Source: Hepsetus odoe (lineage: Eukaryota; Chordata; Actinopteri; Characiformes; Hepsetidae). Taken from it: a DNA stretch of 64,000 nucleotides. Positions 24,391 to 37,171 of the stretch are shown here, in pieces. The translations under genes were made by a program, and so were the position numbers. Numbering within the stretch: position 1 is the stretch's first letter; each line of letters starts with the position of its first letter. The notes under the pieces were generated by a model. It was not told where the DNA came from. It worked only from the letters and a program-made list of their open reading frames with translations, and did not search any database. The stretch covers positions 22,698,186 to 22,762,185 of the forward strand of contig CM029370.1 of the NCBI GenBank assembly GCA_017165825.1, given 5' to 3'.

Positions 24391-24820
24391 AAGTAAATAC
24401 AATTGTTTTAAAAAATATTATGTGAATTATTAAAGATCAAAGACCAACCAACACTTATATCCACCATGTGAAAAAGCACCACAGACATAATACTTTGTTG
24501 TGCATTAAGTAGCATCGCTGTGGAAGTTTTTTTGTCCACTCTTTTCCATTAATTTGTTTTAATTCATTCGCTATGGAAGGTTTACCAGCATGAATTGCCA
24601 TTTGTGGGTCGTGCCATAACATCTTAATGGGGCTTTTGGTGAGGACATTGGCAAGGTCACTCCAAAAAGTTTTTTAATTGTCATTAATTGACCTGCCTAT
24701 GGCTGTTACTAGTCAAACACTTTTTCACAATATTGCATGTAAATGCTTTCATGGTCTCTCTCTCAAAAAAAAAAAGTACTTCACATGAAAACACTGAAAC
24801 AATTTACTTGCACTTAAGAT

Positions 24821-25077
24821 GAAAGTGAAAGTGACTATTCTCATCGTTGCAAGGTCACAGCACATAATGAACCACAACAAAATTGGACCGCTGCATTTAA
24901 CCCATGCAGCAGGGGACAGCTATGAAAGCACCCGGGGAGCAATGACAGGGACGGTACCTTGCTCAAGGGTACCTCAGGGCAACCTACAGGTAAGGGGTTT
25001 GAACCCACAAACTCCCGATCTTGTGGCTGACTCCCTAACCACTAGGCCACCGCTAACCACTAAGCCACTGCTGCCCC
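24821..25077 (-). mobile_element. SINE family B, near full length, inverted relative to 25251 copy
   Basis: Complete minus-strand element from the GAAAGTGAAAGTGAC 3' terminus (24821) to the CTGCCCC head. A 16-20-bp part of the head (CCACTAGGCCACCGCTAA) is duplicated at its 5' end. It faces the plus-strand copy at 25251-25460 with about 170 bp between, giving a large inverted repeat. Confidence 0.8.
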
Positions 25078-25144
25078 GATGTAATAATTATTTCTGACAA
25101 TTATGATAATTATTTCTTACAATTACAATATAATTATTACATCG
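25077..25144. repeat. Perfect 15-bp inverted repeat inside a short AT-rich insertion
   Basis: CGATGTAATAATTAT (25077-25091) is the exact reverse complement of ATAATTATTACATCG (25130-25144). In addition GCTGCCCCGATGTAA occurs directly repeated at about 25070-25084 and 25145-25159. The block looks like a local rearrangement at the edge of a SINE rather than a known MITE. Confidence 0.8.
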
Positions 25145-25250
25145 CTGCCCCGATGTAAAAATGGTGCATAGATTTTAGGAAAAAAAACAACATAACATTT
25201 AACATCAACTTCTTTACTTTTTTGATTTCCATTAAATTGGCCCTTTAATG

Positions 25251-25460
25251 GGAGATTGTGGGTTCAAACCCCTTACCAGTAGGTTGCCCTGAGGTACCCT
25301 TGAGCAAGGTACAATCCCCGTCACTGCTCCCCGGGCGCTTTCATAGCTGCCCCCTGCTGCATGGTGTGTGTTTGTGTGCATGGGTTAAATTTCATCCAAT
25401 TTTGTGTGCTGTGCTGTGCTGTGTGTTCTTACAATGACAAGAATAGTCACTTTCACTTTC
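25251..25460 (+). mobile_element. SINE family B, head-truncated
   Basis: Starts within the head (GGAGATTGTGGGTTCAAACC, B box) and keeps the rest through GTCACTTTCACTTTC. The A box is lost, so it cannot drive its own Pol III transcription. Confidence 0.8.
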
Positions 25461-25615
25461 ATATGAAGGTGCAGGCCCTCATGACCATGAGACCTCACAA
25501 AGAATTACTAGCAAATTAACTCAAATCAAACACAATGGAATACTTCAAGAAATGTTCAGAAAAACATGGATTGTAAGAAATATGGCAATGCTTCTGAATG
25601 GTCATTAAAAAAGCT

Positions 25616-25647
<32 letters not shown>

Positions 25648-28600
25648 AGACAAAAAAAAAAGAAATATTTTTAACACCTCTTGACAATGGCTGGTGAACT
25701 TGGCCCACTAAAGATAGAGAGTAAACAGCAAAACCTCCACATTTCTGAAAATGAAGTTTACTACGCCTAACCAAAACCATAGGCTTTCAGTGATCTCCAG
25801 AGAAGATGTGGAAGAACAACTAAAATCACATGACACAAATGAAGGTGCTGTGGATCAATTATCACCAAATCCAATCGAATAGGACAGATGTATCCAGTGC
25901 CAACCCTAAGGGCCAATTTAGTGATATCATTGCTCTGTCTTTTGCAAGCAGCCTATGAGTAACAGCAGGTGTGTTTGGGCAGTAAAATAACCCCAGGATT
26001 GGAAAGAGATTTTTTTAATCTCTCAATGAAGTATAGGAGATAATTCCAAAGGCCTCCTGAAACAGACTATTAGAAGCTTTTGAATTAGAACCTGGTGGTC
26101 TTACTTCCTAAATCATCATATGATTCACAGGCCACCTATTAAACCATGTGGATTAGACTGTGGTGTCTACACATCAGGGATGAACAGAACATCATTGCCA
26201 TTAAACATCAGTGAAAAAACACCAGGAATCAACAGAACTGCCATTACATTTTTGGTTTATCTTTAACAAGCACTTCACACACACACACAAACCTGTGCAA
26301 GCAGTCATTGCATTATCTGAAAAATAGGGTGCTATAGAAAAAAATCAAAAACATTATGTTTTCTAAAGAACCTTTCAATGGTGAAAGAATCATGTTAGTG
26401 AATGAATGTGTGAATATGAAGAAACCCTTATCAGATCAAAGAACCTCTGTATAAGGTAATGTTCAATGAAGATTTTTTAAATAGGTAAAAAAAAACATGT
26501 TTACATGATTTAAAAAATGTTCTTCATAGTCACTCGTTTACAAAAATGGTTCCTTAGGGAACTAAACATTTCTTCCATGACAAGGATGCACAGTTCCGGT
26601 CCTTGATGGTCAGTGTCCAGCACAGGTACTCTGGCAATTAACAAATTATTTGAATCAGGTTTGTTTGATGCCCTGCAATGCACTGGCGACCTGTCCAAGG
26701 TTTCCCCCCACCTTTCACCAATGAGGGATGGAACAGACTCCAGCACCCCCCAGGACCCTAATTAGGACAAGCAGCTTTAAGAATGAGTGAGTGAGTGAGG
26801 TTTGTTATAGGAGGGAAACTGATGCTGGACTAAATTGTGCAGGACAGCACTTCTCCTGGATCAGAGTTTTATACCTTTTCTATTTAACTGCCATTATCAT
26901 AACTGAGATTTCAGAGTTTGATATTTTGTGTTATAAGACATAGTAACTGGTTATTCATAAGAAAGTTATTCATCATTGTTACTTGCTTCAGTCTTGGTAT
27001 TGAATTCTAGCTTTGTTGGCATTAAGTTTATTTCTTCTTATTAAAGGCACTGATAATGTTATATCCACAAGAAAAAGATGTGTCTAGGAAGTGTCTTGAA
27101 AAAGAACTATTCTTTATTGACTAAGTATCACATTCTTTGTCTGATCTTTTTTTTTGTTAACTCAAACATCTATTGTTTAGTGATTTTTATAAAGTCATTC
27201 TCTGATGACAGATACTGTCAAATTGGCCCCTTGACAGCTAGCTTTTTTAAATTTATGAAAATAATCAGTGGAGTGAAATCATGAGCTCATTTAGCTCTTT
27301 CTTGGTCCGTCTACATATAATCAACCAGTACATTAATCTAGGATGTGGTAGCTGCAGTAGGCCTACTGAAGAGCTTTACAGTGTTCTTTACAATGGCCTT
27401 GACTTTACAAAGGCAAGCTTAGACATACAGTCTTTCCTAGATGACTGATGGCACATATCAGCAGCGGACCATGCTCTGTTAGGCTTAATGACTTAAATGT
27501 GCACCTATATGAGGTTCATACCCAGGACCCCACCCCTGTCCCCCACCCCTCATGGACGGGTACAATGCTCAAGCTGTTTGGCAGCTGTATCACAACTTTT
27601 GATCCAAATGTCTTTAAAGAACCAGTGAAAGAGTGACAACCCTCACAATAAACATGCTGAAAGATGCATGCCTAAGAGAGAGATGCACATTCAGTGCAAT
27701 TCAGATGCAATGTTCATTATTGTTCCTGTTCAGAGCACTCAGTTTTGATGAACCTGTCATACCAAAGTAAACTTTCTTTCAGGCTTAGTCTTTAATCCAC
27801 AATGCTTTATAGGAGTGGCTAACCCCAGTGAAGCAGAGGAGGTCTCAGAGAATCAGAAAATGTCCCAAAACTTTGTCAAGGTTCATAAATGCCTGGAGGT
27901 ACATGGTTGTAAGCGATGGACTCAAAGCTCTCTCTAATATTTGCTTAGGGAGAGATAACCCACTAGAGAGCAATACAAATACAGACAGTTTGGGAGGAAG
28001 TTTGTTCTTTAGAAAACATTAAAACTATGCTTAAAACGTATTTTTTCTCATTGCAAATTTTGATATGACCACATAAGAGTCATATGATACAAGATGTACA
28101 TGGGGAATATGTGACATTACAATTTATAATTTACAACTTCTTGTTTACTCAACAAGTATATATATATATACTTGATCAGTCCTTTAAAACTGTAACCCTT
28201 CCAATGGACAGCCACTGTGTCTCTTATCGGCAGTTCTCTCTGACCTTGGACTGGTCTCCACAATGTCTTTATCTTTTCAGGCCCACTTACCATATTATGT
28301 CCAGAACAATAGAAAATCCTGGCAACAGTAAAACTATTTTATGTCATCAGAACTGATAAAAACTTTATTCCTTTAGTCATAGCTTATGAATGCAAAACAA
28401 AATAGATGAGAGAACAGAGGTGATGAAGTCCAAGGGCAAAAATGTTGACACTTTGGTAATGAAAATTAAAATATCACACTGTGCCACAGAAAATGTTGCT
28501 GGAAAGGGCTGCACACTACCAAAGACATGATCCCTATAAGGAGGAAAAGAAAACACCAGCTTAATTGAGCTTTACACTTCTAGTTCAATAAATATTAAGA

Positions 28601-28904
28601 AAACAATAGGCCTTCATGGCCAGCACCGGGTTTACGGGTCGACACATCGCCAAAGAATTCAAGTTGTTGTGCTCACTAGAGTCACTGGATGTCAAGGAAT
28701 ATTAATTTCAAAGTCTGACTCACCTACATATGAGAACAGCTGCTACTTTTTCTGGATTATTAGCACACATTATCACAAAATGTTATGACATACCACTCCT
28801 AACTCATCAGTCATCCTTTAATCGTTATGCCACTTTACAAACACAGAGACAACACAGCTTTAGCTATAATATAATGCATTAAGTATAACATTTTACAATA
28901 CAAT
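25461..28904. other. Non-coding interval with minor repeats
   Basis: A (CA)n microsatellite lies at about 25616-25642. A fragment at about 26685-26800 (GGCGACCTGTCCAAGG, GACTCCAGCACCCCCC, GAATGAGTGAGTGAGTGAG) resembles the body of the composite SINE at 38604 and 54707. No gene or RNA recognised. Confidence 0.5.
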
Positions 28905-29435
28905 AACTCACTCTCTCACTGACTCACTCTCTCTCTCTCTCTCACTCACTCACTCACTCACTCATTTCCTCACTCACTCATTCTCTCTCTCACTCACTCA
29001 CTCACTCACTCATTCCCTCACTCACTCATTCTCTCTCTCACTCACTGACTGACTGACTGACTGACTCACTCACTCACTCACTCACTCACTCACTCACAGT
29101 ACTCACTCACTCACTCACTCTCTCACTCACTCCCTCACTCACTCACTCACTCACAAGCCTAACCACTTTACCAATGTTAAAGTAAATAGATGATGGCATT
29201 AACTTTAATAACGATGAACGATGAACTCACTCTCTCACTGATTCACTCTCTCTCACTCACTCACTCACTCACTCACTCACTCACTCACTCATTCACTCAC
29301 TCACTCACTCATTCACTCACTCACTCTCTCTCTCTCTCACTCACTCCCTCCCTCACTCACTCACAATCCTAACCACTTTACCAATGTTAAAGTAAATAGA
29401 GGATGGCATTAACTTTAATAACGATGATCCCTGGT
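28905..29435. repeat. Large (CACT)n/(CT)n microsatellite block with duplicated flank
   Basis: Two simple-sequence tracts (28905-29153 and 29224-29363) are each followed by nearly the same unique segment of about 65-70 bp (29158-29222 and 29368-29430; key words AACCACTTTACCAATGTTAA and GGCATTAACTTTAATAACGA). Both tracts begin with AACTCACTCTCTCACTGA. The whole unit was therefore tandemly duplicated, and the tracts then changed length independently. Thr-His-Ser open frames here are simple-repeat artefacts. Confidence 0.95.
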
Positions 29436-30686
29436 GTATCAGTAATGATGCATGACAGATATAGTCAGATGAAAATGGCATGAAAATATAACAAGATAAA
29501 ACAGAGAACAAAGATGTAAAATGTGATTTCTGTTACAGGAGAACTAGTAGAGACATGGATGAAACTGAAGAAGTGATGTTGGGTTCATTATTTGCAGTAG
29601 ATAGTTTTTTCACTCACCAGGTGGCCCTGGAGCCTATCCCAGCTCACAATGGGGAGAAATGACCTGTTCAGGTCATCAGACCATTGCAGTGTACTTGAAA
29701 ATAGTTTTGTAATATATAAATATGGCGTTAGGTTCAGAAAGCCTTGCGCAAAAACAGCTGGTAGAAATGTCTTTCAAAAAGCTCATTTAAAATAGTTTTT
29801 AAGTAAAGAAGTTGAAGCAGGACCTCTACTTTAACAAGAGTTGTTTTTACATGAGTATCTGTACTTCTACTAAAGTAAAGAATGTGTGTACCTCTGATAA
29901 GAAGGCACATCCTGCTTTTCTCCCTGTGAAGGTCATTTCTTGAGTACAAAGTTCAATTAAGGAGATAAATGCCTACATATTATTACAGAGCTTAATCTGT
30001 ACAGATTTCCAGCATTTTCTTACTACGAAAGGTCTTTATTAGAGCTTAAAAAAACTTTTATTTTCTCTTTTTATATGTGTTTTTATATGGACAAAATTTT
30101 CCAAGAGTTCCCAAGTTACTGTTGTTCAGTGTTAAAATGGCTGGAAGGTATAAATACATCGTTCAAAGAACTTTGTGGAACGTTGTGAACAAACAGAAAA
30201 TCTCTCTAAACAGATCAGCTTTCATTTGATAAAATAATGTTTTGTGTGCCTTGTGTAAGGCTAACAATTCATTATAATCAGTTTGCAAGGGGTGCAAATT
30301 AGTCATTTTGCTAATTGCTTGTTTGCTTTGGTGTGGTGACTAGGCCTGTAGATGTCTTGCAGGTTTGGGCTGGTTCTTCTGTGCATGCTCACTCTACAGG
30401 CCTGGATGTTGCTAAAAGAGTAATGACCTAGAGGTGATTACAGATGTGATGCTGAAATCATAAAATAAACATGTTGATCCAGCACCCTTTTTCAGCTCTT
30501 CATTACCTTGATTCATGCCCAGCACTTCACTAAGGCCCTACATCTAGACACAGAAAAAAACTTTTGTTTAAGGTTCTCAACAATTAAAGGTCCCATTTAA
30601 TTCTTCTTTTTCAATATTTTAGTATTTCCCTGAAGTTCACTTTTAACATTTGCATGAGTTTATTTACCAAAATATAACTATATATC
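29436..30686. other. Non-coding interval, nothing recognised
   Basis: No gene. A short fragment near 29600-29690 (GGCCCTGGAGCCTATCCCAG) resembles the repeat at 38210-38480. Confidence 0.45.
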
Positions 30687-31013
30687 ATCCTGTACTTATT
30701 TATTTATCTCATGTTGCACTCTGCACTTTATCAGTAACACCGCTCCACCACACTGCTACACCATAATCTACCTGGGCTGCTTTGTTCCACAACACTGCAG
30801 CCCTCTACGGATGAATGTACTGTCTGTCGTGCCGTCTGTTGTTGTCTGTCTTGTCTGCACTTGTTGCCCCGTGTTGTGTCTTATGTTGTCTTGTGTCTTG
30901 TCTTGTGTGTAGCACCAGGGTCCTGGAGGAACGTTATTTCGTTTCACTGTGTACTGTGTATATGGCTGAAATGACAATAAAATCCTACTTGACTTGACTT
31001 GACTTGACTTGAA
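30687..31013 (+). repeat. LINE-3'-end-like repeat (family E) with TTGAC tandem tail
   Basis: TG/TC-rich stretch (TTGTCTGTCTTGTCTGCACT) followed by GCACCAGGGTCCTGGAGGAA, TTCGTTTCACTGTGTACTGT, GAAATGACAATAAAATCC and (TTGAC)n at about 30989-31013. I recognise this as a common fish interspersed repeat. The AATAAA-bearing end and 5-bp tandem tail suggest the 3' terminus of a non-LTR element. It shares the tail, but not the body, with family D. Confidence 0.6.
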
Positions 31014-31020
31014 CTGTAAT

Positions 31021-31048
31021 TTATTACCACTTTTTTTTGTGGTAATAA
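31021..31048. repeat. Perfect 10-bp hairpin with T8 loop
   Basis: TTATTACCAC, eight T, then GTGGTAATAA. It lies 8 nt after the family E tail. Function unknown. Confidence 0.85.
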
Positions 31049-31274
31049 AGTCCATTTTTGTTTCAGTATTTTTAAGATTAATGCAAATGAGCTTTGTTCT
31101 GACTGGGTGCCATGCATTGTGGCTCATTTAAAATTGAGTCCATGTCAAAACAAATCCTAAATAGGTGATAAATAAACCAGAAGAATATAAAGCTGAATGC
31201 TTTGCGAGTTACATTTCATGTACATTTACCATTACCGTACACTAAAGAGTGATAGGTATGATTTAACATTTGAA

Positions 31275-31472
31275 GTGAAAGTGAAAGTGGCCATTTGTCA
31301 TTGTAAGATCACAGCACAGCTCTTAAACTATACACGCTATGCAGCATATCATATATCATATCCAGCTGCCAGTGAGCAGTGATGGGGATGGCACCTTGCT
31401 CAAGATTACCCTTGGGGACCCTGCTGGTCTGTGATTCAATCCAACAACCTTCCAATCTTTGGGCCTAGTCCT
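31275..31472 (-). mobile_element. SINE family B, degraded
   Basis: GTGAAAGTGAAAGTGG (3' end on minus), ATCACAGCACAGC, GGGATGGCACCTTGCTCAAG and TGGGCCTAGTCCTTAA are retained. The head is incomplete. Confidence 0.65.
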
Positions 31473-31499
31473 TAAACATTAACAGTTTTCAAGATGGGT

Positions 31500-31670
31500 T
31501 CTCTAATGGGGCAGCAAAGACTGAATGTTTAGCAGAAAGCGCTTTAAGCCAGAAAGTTGTTGCTTCAGTCCCTGGAGGAAAAGTGGGGGTCAGACGGAAG
31601 TGCTTGAACAACTCTTTCCCACTTCCACATTCAGGGCTGAAGCGCCCTTGGGCAAGGCTCTTCACTTTAA
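31500..31670 (+). repeat. Possible degenerate SINE (family F)
   Basis: Contains GTTGCTTCAGTCCCTGGA (B-box-like) and GGGCTGAAGCGCCCTTGGGC...AAGGCTCTTCAC. It shares the order and several words with 37705-37915 (TTCAATTCCCTGGA, GCTGAAGTGCT, AAGGCTCTTAAC), so both are probably one old tRNA-derived family. Confidence 0.4.
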
Positions 31671-33223
31671 AATGCCATTACTCTCCATACATATTTGACT
31701 ACTTTCTCTAGCCTTCCTTTGCATGAAAGCATTTTGGTAAGCCTCAATTTTTTTTCCTAGAGTAAATAACTAGTTCCCAGGCTATTTTTCTATAGCCCCA
31801 AACAATGTGGAGAATGTGACCATGGAAGGTGACCTTTTAATGTCCCCAAATATGGACAGCCTAGTCATGTTTACTGGAGAGAAGGGATTGGTTTTTAGAG
31901 TTTGTTTATATATGTAGAAAGAATGGTCAACAGTATAGAGAGTGGAAACTTTCAAATTCCAGTGCATCTCTTGCTGAGCAACAGAGATTAAAAAAAGACA
32001 TGCAGGGAAATTGTAAAATTAAATAAAACAATAATGCACCACAGATGGACAATATGGACAATGTAAAAGTGAAGCCTGAGAAGTGAAGACATCTTACAGG
32101 ACACTTCCTGACAAGCTGATGTAAAATGTCAGAGGGACTGCTGGCACAACAACACTACTAATTGAGATAGGGCTAAAAGGAAGCAGCAGTCTTCTGCAGA
32201 GCCCTTGATAAATGTCACCAATAAAATATGCTGAAGGTGGTGGAAGTAGATAAATGTGGTTTGCATAAGATCGCTTTTATGGAAGGAGAAACACACAGAT
32301 GGAGTCTGGGGATTGAGTGCAATTGAGAAAGACCTGAGTGACTTCACCATGTCTCAAACCTTCCACTGAATCAGTAGCAATAGGGTCAGTGACAAGAAGA
32401 GCTGATGGTGAAAGCTCTCAGGAATGACAGCATGTGGCCCTGTGCTGGTGAGGGCTGAGAGACTGCGCTCCTGTAGAAAACGTACATGTGCTTCCACTCA
32501 TCTGTGAAAGCCAGCAGTGTGTGATAAGCCACAGGCTGATGCAAACTATCAGTTTGCCAGGGTGCAATGATGTCAGGTCCACTTTTTACTCAAAGTAGGA
32601 GGCAGAAAGGGAAAGTTCTGAGTGCATTTTAAGTACATTCAGAATACTATAACTAAATCTGTGGTTCAATTGATGATAAAATACCAAACTCATAAGAGAT
32701 GTTGCTGTTAAGGCCAGCATGATTTAAATAGTATCATTTTTCAGCTTCATTTTAATGACTTCCCCAAAAACCACGGATGTGGAACTTTCACCAGTGAGAT
32801 CATTTTTTTTGCATCCTGAGCCAAATGACCAAATCACACGGCAGCCGTATTTGTGTGACAAGGAACCTGGGTTTATGAAGAGATATAAACATAGTAGTGG
32901 CATGAGTATGTTTCATTAAACACTCATTCTCTTCAGTTATCCAGTATACATACTGTTGGGCCATACAATATGCTCTGTATACATTATATAAAAGTAATGC
33001 AATTAAGCTGAACATGAACATTATCACTGATCAGTCTTTTCCATTTCTATTCTTTCAAAATGGTGGCTCTATGATCACGATTCTAAAAGTAAGAAGGAAC
33101 AGTGTATTTTGTTCTCAGGAAACAAAACTCAAGACATTATGGATCGGTTTCCTAGACCTAGATTACGCCCAATCTTAGACTAAAAGAATGAAATCTAAAT
33201 CAGTGACACTGAAGTGTAGTCCA
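31671..33223. other. Non-coding interval, nothing recognised
   Basis: No recognisable gene, RNA or mobile element. Confidence 0.5.
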
Positions 33224-33426
33224 GGGCGGTGGTGGTCTAGTGGTACGGTACTTGCCTAAGGACCTATGGATCAAGAGGCCACACGTTTGAATCCCTCCTC
33301 TAGCACTTCCACCATCGGGTTCCTGAGCAAGACCCTTAACCCTGAGCAAGGGGGATTGTCCCTGTAATTAGGACATGGAAGTTGCTCTGGATAAGAGCAT
33401 CTACCAAATGCCACAAATGTAAATGT
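33224..33426 (+). mobile_element. SINE family A, near full length
   Basis: GGGCGGTGGTGGTCTAGTGG head, GTTTGAATCCC B box, GAGCAAGACCCTTAACCCTG, GGATTGTCCCTGTAATTAGG, and tail TTGCTCTGGATAAGAGCATC with ACAAATGTAAATGT end. It is slightly more diverged than the 22291 copy (short deletion in the body). Confidence 0.8.
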
Positions 33427-35560
33427 AGTCCAGTGTATTTTCAGGATATGGGTGCAGTTTCTTGTTAACATTAACTGAACTCATTAACGCCAAACATATA
33501 GTATGAGGAAGTTGTGACCTTCGGATCAGCCAAAGGAACTTTCAGAATAATGAGAAGCATTCTCTAACACTATATTTGGCTCTGGAATAATTATAATAAT
33601 TATATAAAAGCAGTACATGTGAAAACAAATGTCTTTTCCTAGGAGACATTGTTTGTGGTTCTGACATGTCAGGCAAGTGTCTGGGTAGCATTTTAATGAC
33701 TTCTCCTGTGGTATTAAAGGAGGAGTGGATTACTGTAGCAGCTGAACAGGTGGTCACTGTTCTAAACCTGTCGGAAACACTCTCAGACGGTCGGGTTTTT
33801 CTTTTCAGACACCAAAGAAACATGGTATCATGAAATACAGCTCTGCTGAAATCATCCCTAGGCAGAGGGACCAAAAGAAATCATTTGTTCAGGCCTTTGA
33901 AACTATGTGGAAAGCAGCATTAAAGAGAATGCCTTGTAAACATAAATTACACATAAAAGTATGTATATATAAGGCAATTTAGAGAGTACACTTTCTACTT
34001 TCTACAAGTGTTTGTCACTTGTGCAAGGACAGCTCACAATGCCTAAGGCAAGTGCATTCACATTGAAGAACTTTGCCATTCACTTGCAAACCCAGAGCCA
34101 ATGGATATATATACGGTCTAGATCTGAATCTGAGAAATGCAAACAAGTTTTTAAGGGTTGGACTGCTCTCTGTAAAGCACATTCAGACTCACTACCAAAC
34201 TTTAAATCAATGTCCTACAAAGACAGAATCTTCTCTTTAGGTATTTTTCATCTGAGCATACCGTTCATGTGAAATTAGCATTTGCTTCTCAATGCATTTA
34301 TTTGCCCAAATACCTTGTCACGCGACATCAACAATAATGCAAAGTCTTATAAGAATCAACCACTCCCTTCCTCTACTGGTCCCTGCCACAGGCAGCATTT
34401 GAGTGCCGAAATGTGTTCCACCCCATTACTAAAGGCAGATGCACCTGGAACAATCAAAGGCATAGTGCAGCTTATCACTGCTTGCAGCAACCACAGGCAT
34501 GCTTTACTCTATGACTCCTTAGCTGTTTGTTTTCATACACCAGGGAAATACCATCAACATGCACCCGACCTTCAAGAGAAAACAAACGCCCAACATTTCA
34601 CCTCCAGGTCCTTTCTCTAAAAAAAGAAAAACTTTAAGAACAAAAGAATGAGTAAGCCTCCAGTGAAAATGACTCAGTGACTCTGTAGTTACAGAGAAAA
34701 TGTTTTTAAATGCAAATTGATAGAAATTTGAAGTTACTGATGCATCAGAGCAGGACTACAATGTTAGGACATGTTCTGCTCTAAGACATAATACAAAAAA
34801 AGAAGTATTCAGTGATAATCAAGAATGTTGGGTGTCACACAATTACAATGATTAAGGATAAGCCTGACAAAGCACTGGCATAGGCAGAATTCCACTGGGG
34901 GGCTTTTTACAGCCTAGGGACCAACCAGTTCCAGAAAGTTCCAGAGGCATCACAATAATGAGGTTAATATCCATCAGCTAGCCAACAAGCCTATTTCATC
35001 AACGCTATAATTGCCAAAGAGAAGTAAAGCAAACTATATACACAACAAATAACTGATAACCTCACATTTAACTGCACAGTTACTTTAGAAACAGCATTAA
35101 ATTTAAATGCATGCCACCATTTATATCTGCTTAACATGAAAAAGAAGGCATGAGGATACAATAACGCAACACCTTTAGGTTAATTTTAACCTGTAAATTT
35201 TAAAGATAAAATAAAAAAACCTAAATTGCAATGCATAAAAGTTACATTTTATTGATCGTTTACCTATATTATTAGTTTTATCTTCACAAAAACTATGATC
35301 CACTCGATCTCACATTACTCTGAATGGATGCATACAGATATTCAATTTTCATCATTGATTGTGCTTTCCACAAAGTTGGTAAATGAGAGGTATCCTGGAA
35401 ATCCTGGAGGTCAGTGCTTTAAATTACTTTTGAGTCTGGTTTAAATTTGTTAACCCTAGAGCACAAATTCATCTAAAGAGCAAGATTGCACTTTTCAACC
35501 ATGTGGTATGGATTAATTATGAAATGCACTTTATCTTTCTTTCTTTCCTTCTTTGTTTCC
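33427..35560. other. Non-coding interval, nothing recognised
   Basis: Two open frames of 110 and 112 codons (33542-33874 minus, 34282-34620 plus) occur. They have no domain, signal or splice context and are judged chance. Confidence 0.45.
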
Positions 35561-35766
35561 GGGTACCCATCCAACCAGAGGAGGATGGGTACCCATCTAG
35601 GGTCTTGGTTCCTTCCAAGGTTTCTTCCTCCTGTTTTGGAGAGTTTTTCCTTGCCTCTGTCACCCTCAGCTTACCCAATTGGGGCTTGGACCCAGTTTCT
35701 GTAAAGTTGCTTTGTGATAACAACAGTTGTAAAAAGCACTATATAAATAAAGTTGACTTGACTTGA
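35561..35766 (+). repeat. LINE-3'-end-like repeat (family D)
   Basis: Begins with GGGTACCCATC, repeated at about 35585. It continues with CCAAGGTTTCTTCCTCCTGT, GGAGAGTTTTTCCTTGCCTC and AAGCACTATATAAATAAAG and ends in TTGACTTGACTTGA. Best-preserved copy of the family in this window. Confidence 0.7.
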
Positions 35767-37171
35767 TCTGGTCACAAGTTTACTCACTGGAAAGCCTGTA
35801 GCTGTCTGAGGCATCAAAACATCAAGTGGCAGTGGCTTACATTTCAGGGAAGATGGAGAAAAATTCAGACAACAACAAACTCCCAAAGTCCATCCAAAGA
35901 TTATTATCTTGGTCCTTATATTTACATAGTAATTGTAAGTAGAAGCCAAATCACTACTACTAGTCAACTCAGCTGTTGCAGAAATAGTGAATGAATGCAC
36001 ACAATGTGCGTCATCATCAGAAAATAAGGTCTCCGTGGTTTAACCATGGGAGCAAATCATGGGAGGTATGCAGGAGCCTTTCACTTGTGGGGCCATGAGC
36101 TGTGCTTGTGTGCACAACAGGTCATCATCACGGCACAGCTGAGAGAGTAAACAGCAGGAATGGCTTGCGGATGACGCACTCTGCTCCAAATCACCCACCA
36201 CAGCAAACATTTAACCCTGGGGGTCTCTAAGGTGAAGGGCAAACCTTTGACCTTCACCACAACACAGTCCTGACATCCAGACTGTAGTGGTATGACTTAT
36301 TACAACGTCAAGAATCAGCTGGCCAAGCAAGGAATCAGGCTGTACCTCATCACATTAACTTTGGAAAACACTGACTGGGAAAGTCTCACAGAGTGAATTA
36401 CAAACATCCTAAATCAAGTGGGAGCAGTAACGGGACAATGGAAAAGAAATGCTTGAGCTGAGCATTCAGTGTCTGTCAAATCACTTTACCCTTGAAGCAG
36501 TGATGGTGCGTCAAGATAAACAGTCATCCACAGAAAAGCATGCCTTGTTACACTCAAGGACTGATATCACAAACGACTGCACTCCATATGTCTTAATCAG
36601 TTTAATGCCATTCCCCTGACAGTGAGTGACAAACACAACCTGCGCACTTAGCAAAAGAATGCACCTCTAAAGCTGATTCCACTGGTCGAGAAGTCAGCAG
36701 GGGCTAAGTCAACCAGCACAAGTATACTAGAGACATTCCACCACTATGCATTGTAAAAACAGAATCTATTTTGATTAAGACGATAGGAAATAGTTGTCTG
36801 GTCACTTTAAATAATACCGCAGCAATCTGAGCAGCAGTGAGCTCATAACCAGGCTCTGTGAAACAAATCACTATTGCGCAATAGCTCAACATGATAACTA
36901 TGCATAGTTAAGGCCCTTTAAAGAGGCATGAATTGAGGACAGTCAAATAGACATTTTGCTATTTTGACTACAGTGGAAACAGTGAACATACATCAACTAC
37001 TGGCTAACCTTTTACAGCACTTGTGTGTTCACATTGCGAATCATTTTTGCAACAGAATGTATGTGCATTTTCACATTTATACAGAAAATGTGTTGATCTA
37101 TACAGAATATTAGTAGATTTTTGATAACATTATAATAGATGTTATCAAATGTTATAAATGTTATCCTGTCT
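35767..37171. other. Non-coding interval, nothing recognised
   Basis: No gene or repeat recognised. Confidence 0.5.

Noticed and set aside
29190..29372. Thr-His-Ser-Leu repeat protein
   Set aside because: Translation of the (CACT)n microsatellite; not a gene.
33542..33874. 110-codon minus-strand open frame
   Set aside because: No domain, no codon bias, no splice or promoter context; expected by chance in 64 kb.
34282..34620. 112-codon plus-strand open frame
   Set aside because: Same reasons; residues look like random translation and no repeat or domain is recognisable.
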